From: Aphelocoma coerulescens
Taxonomy: Eukaryota > Chordata > Aves > Passeriformes > Corvidae
Assembly: GCF_041296385.1 (NCBI RefSeq)
Contig: NC_091019.1
Location: 10,253,264-10,317,263 of the forward strand
Length of the DNA: 64,000 bases
Direction of reading: 5' to 3'
Part shown: one piece after another, positions 61,780-64,000 of the stretch
How the letters are laid out: each line of letters opens with the position of its first letter
Numbering within the stretch: the first letter of the stretch is position 1
Notes under the pieces: generated by a model
The model's database searches: none
The model's input: the letters and a program-made list of their open reading frames with translations, nothing else
What the model was told of the DNA's origin: nothing
Position numbers and translations under genes: made by a program

Positions 61780-62660
61780 GCCTGGCGGTTTGAAGCTCTT
61801 TAAGCGCCGAATCCAACAGCGATAATAATAAAAAATAAACTGACAAGGCGAAGGTCCGTGATAGACCGGCGCTGCTTCCCGGCGGGACAAACGGCCCCCG
61901 GATTGCCGGGAATGCCGAGCAGGGAGCGGGCCGGGCACAGCGGGCGGGCCGTGAGGGGCGGGCGGGCCCGGCAGGGGGCGCGCCAGGACCGCTCCGCTCC
62001 GCTCCAAGCGGGAACCGCGCCAGGCCCTGCTCCACAGCTCCGCTCCACAGCTCCGCTCCACAGCCCTCACTCCACAGCCCCGCTTCACAGCCCCGCTCCA
62101 CAGCTCCGCTCCACAGCCCCGCTTCACAGCCCCGCTCCACAGCCCTCACTCCACAGCTCCGCTCCACAGCCCCGCTTCACAGCTCCGCTCCACAGCTCCG
62201 CTCCACAGCCCTCACTCCACAGCCCCGCTCCACAGCCCCTCGCTCCACAGCCCTTCACACAGTCCCGCTCCACAGCCCCGCTTCACAGCCCCGCTCCACA
62301 GCCCCTCACAGAGCCCCGCTCCACAGCCCCGCCGCGCCCTCACTCAGGCCAGCCGCTGCCGGGGCCCGGCGCGGGGCAGGGGCTGTGTCACCGCACCGGC
62401 CATCGCAGACGGTGCTCCCCCGGCAGATCCCGCCCTGCCGGCGCTGCCACCGCCTCCTCCAGCGCAGCACCCATCCGCGCTGCGCCGTCCCAGCACGCCC
62501 TAAAGGGGACCCCAAAGCAGCGCTCGGCGACAGTCCCTCTGCCCTGCCCTTGTGGCACCCCAGCCAGCGCGGCGTCCAGCTCCGGGCTCCCGAACGTCCG
62601 GACACGGAGCTGCGGGAGCGAGCCCAGAGGAGGCCGCGAAGATGCTCAGAGGGCGGGAGC
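61780..62660. promoter_or_regulatory. CpG island (about 0.9 kb)
   Basis: GC content and CpG density rise abruptly at about 61800 and fall at about 62660, against an AT-rich background. The 5' part (61850-62025) is GGCGGG-rich (Sp1-type words such as GGGGCGGGCGGGC near 61955). The middle is a minisatellite (listed) and the 3' part is CpG-rich to the start of a CR1 copy. It may be the promoter of a gene or non-coding RNA. I could not place a transcription start or an exon, and either direction is possible. Confidence 0.6.
62029..62332. repeat. GC-rich 13/14-bp minisatellite, about 20 units
   Basis: Tandem units of the form CTCCACAGCTCCG, CTCCACAGCCCTCA, CTCCACAGCCCCG and CTTCACAGCCCCG are arranged in a partly repeated higher order (for example the series C-D-A-C-D recurs). 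The 13-bp unit rotates through all three frames without making a stop on either strand, so a 298-codon plus frame and several minus frames are open across it. These are artefacts of the repeat. The two ends have longer, more degenerate units, consistent with expansion from the middle. Confidence 0.95.
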
Positions 62661-63014
62661 ACCTCTGCTGTGGAGACAGGATGGAAGGGTTGGGGTTGTT
62701 CTGCCTGGAGAAGAGAGGGCCCCAGGGAGACCTTGTAGCACCTTCCAGTACTGAGAGGGACTTTTGACAAGGCTTTAAATTGAAAGAGGGTAGGTTTAGA
62801 TTAGATATTAGGAAGAAATTCTTTACCATGAGGCCCTGGCACAGGTTGCCCAGAGAAGCTGTGGCTGCCCCATCCCTGGAAGCGTTCAAGGGCAGGCTGG
62901 ATGCGGCTCTGAGCAGCCTGGGATAGTGGGAAGTGTCCCTGGCCCTGACAGGGGTTGGAACAAGATCAGTTTTAAGATCCCTTCTAACCCAAAACATTTT
63001 ATGATTTTATGATT
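62568..63014 (+). mobile_element. CR1 LINE 3' fragment, plus orientation, relatively intact
   Basis: It starts in the ORF2 C-terminal coding region (GCGTCCAGCTCCGGGCTCCC, then GAGCGAGCCCAGAGGAGGCC) and follows the consensus through GTTGGGGTTGTTCTGCCTGGAGAAGAGAGGGCCC, AGATTAGATATTAGGAAGAAATTCTTTACCATGAGG, GGTTGCCCAGAGAAGCTGTGGCTGCCCCATCCCTGGAAG and GGTTGGAACAAGATCAGTTTTAAGATCCCTTCTAACCC. It ends in the diagnostic repeated octamer tail (ATTTTATGATTTTATGAT). It is 5'-truncated and has fewer mutations than the other copies, so it is probably the youngest here. It inserted at the edge of the CpG island. Confidence 0.95.
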
Positions 63015-63533
63015 ATCTTAAATCCTCTAGAATTATTCTTTGGCTCTTAAATCCTCTTCCTTTTGCCACTCTCTTCTGACTAAAAGGCAATTTTTATTGC
63101 AACTTCTACACACTCTTGAAGCATGGTTACTTATATTCTGTGTTTCTTCAGTCACGATGCTAGTGCAAGCTCTCATCTCCCCTTCTGCTCTACATACTCA
63201 CATACTGAGTTCTCTCATGCTCCTCACATCTTCACCTTCATAAATGTTCTTTTGGACATGTGATGAATCAGGGTAGAAAATTGATGCTTTGGGGTTTTTT
63301 ACTTCAGATAAGAGAGAATGGGGAAGTAATATGTGGATGAGGTGCTAAAGACAGGGGCTACTTAAACTTATTTATCATTAAACAAATATATGTGTGTAAT
63401 CATGCCCATCTTATCTACTCACACCCCATTTTACCAGTTAATTAAATTTTCTCCTAATCACACTTAGCAGAGGCACATCGGAAACAAATGTGGGAAGGAT
63501 TTTGAGGTTAAAAAACAGATAAAATTTATATTT

Positions 63534-63564
<31 letters not shown>

Positions 63565-64000
63565 AATGGATATATAAAATCTGTTCTCATTTGAGCTAAA
63601 GAATGGGGGGTATGTGTACACACATATATAGGCTTCTGTATTTTTAAATAATCCACCCATATGCTGATGGGAAATATTGGATACGAAATATTGGAGAAGA
63701 ACAAGACACCAAACAATGTTTTCCACATTGTTATGCCAATTGTCTTGGTATTCCAATACCCATTAATTAATCAATATGAATCAGTTCAAATCTATATTTG
63801 AAGTATGTAATGATTGATCATGGAAGGATAAAGACAATGCCCTAATAGTTGAAGTTTCATTTATTGTTCACTTAATCTTACCTGTTTTGTCAGCCTGCAG
63901 CAATATGAAAAAATGCATTTTATTGTTTGAAATCTGAGGTTTTCTATAAACATGTTTCTAAGTTTAGTTGAATCAGTAATTTACATATCGTATATAGATA
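63015..64000. other. unannotated non-coding DNA
   Basis: AT-rich sequence with the TA tract at 63537-63564 (listed). No exon or further transposon was recognised. Confidence 0.6.
63537..63564. repeat. (TA)n microsatellite
   Basis: About 14 TA units, interrupted only at the borders (CATA before, AAATGGATATA after). Confidence 0.92.

Noticed and set aside
61720..62167. Minus-strand open frames of 135-144 codons rich in Cys/Gly/Trp/Ser
   Set aside because: They are the complement of the same minisatellite, read through the repeat. No family resemblance.
61858..62754. 298-codon plus-strand open frame
   Set aside because: Stop-free because of the GC-rich 13/14-bp minisatellite and the CpG-rich sequence around it. 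It runs into a CR1 copy and has no domain or splice support.
62306..62997. Minus-strand open frames of 154-165 codons
   Set aside because: They lie antisense across a CR1 copy and CpG-rich DNA and are not conserved-looking proteins.
1..64000. CRISPR array, operon, phage or bacterial mobile system
   Set aside because: No spaced direct-repeat array, no ribosome-binding sites or compact gene arrangement. All transposon traces are CR1 or SINE type, which fits a bird nuclear genome.

Overview
The window looks like nuclear, largely non-coding DNA of a bird. It is AT-rich and poor in recent transposons, and it carries six separate CR1-type LINE fragments, recognised by their 3'-terminal consensus and by a degenerate reverse-transcriptase tail. 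There are no prokaryotic signatures (no operons, ribosome binding sites or long intact ORFs). Nearly all open frames are short and look like chance. Genus and chromosome cannot be assigned from sequence alone.

Only one place has convincing protein-coding character: two closely spaced, splice-flanked open segments on the minus strand at 41032-41188 and 41624-41782. They look like internal exons of one gene whose other exons lie outside this window or were not recognised. The product is not identified. The frames of the two segments do not join directly, and that caveat is recorded.

Layout. 1-8.4 kb: AT-rich unannotated DNA with short inverted and direct repeats and a candidate regulatory block near 3.4-3.95 kb. 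8.46-9.17 kb: two oppositely oriented CR1 fragments. 9.2-21.1 kb: unannotated DNA with low-complexity tracts and candidate regulatory blocks near 10.4 and 15.6 kb. 21.1 kb: a small CR1 remnant. 24.0-24.6 kb: a compact CpG-dense core inside a candidate regulatory block. 29.05-29.29 kb: an ancient tRNA-promoter SINE relic. 41.0-41.8 kb: the two candidate exons. 46.66-47.64 kb: the longest CR1 copy, with ORF2 remnants and a damaged catalytic box. 52.7-53.1 kb: a candidate conserved block. 53.5-54.9 kb: a cluster of a 21-bp minisatellite, a CR1 copy and a long perfect (GGAA)n tract. 58.2 and 61.1-61.7 kb: further regulatory-looking blocks. 61.8-62.7 kb: a CpG island containing a 13/14-bp minisatellite, abutted by a CR1 copy. 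63.5 kb: a (TA)n tract.

Several non-repetitive blocks with clustered homeodomain-, POU- and MEIS-type words suggest the intron or flank of a developmentally regulated locus. This is inference, since no alignment was available. I found no evidence of a novel genetic system. The observations most worth checking are the candidate exon pair, the two CpG-dense blocks, the ancient SINE relic and the tandem arrays.
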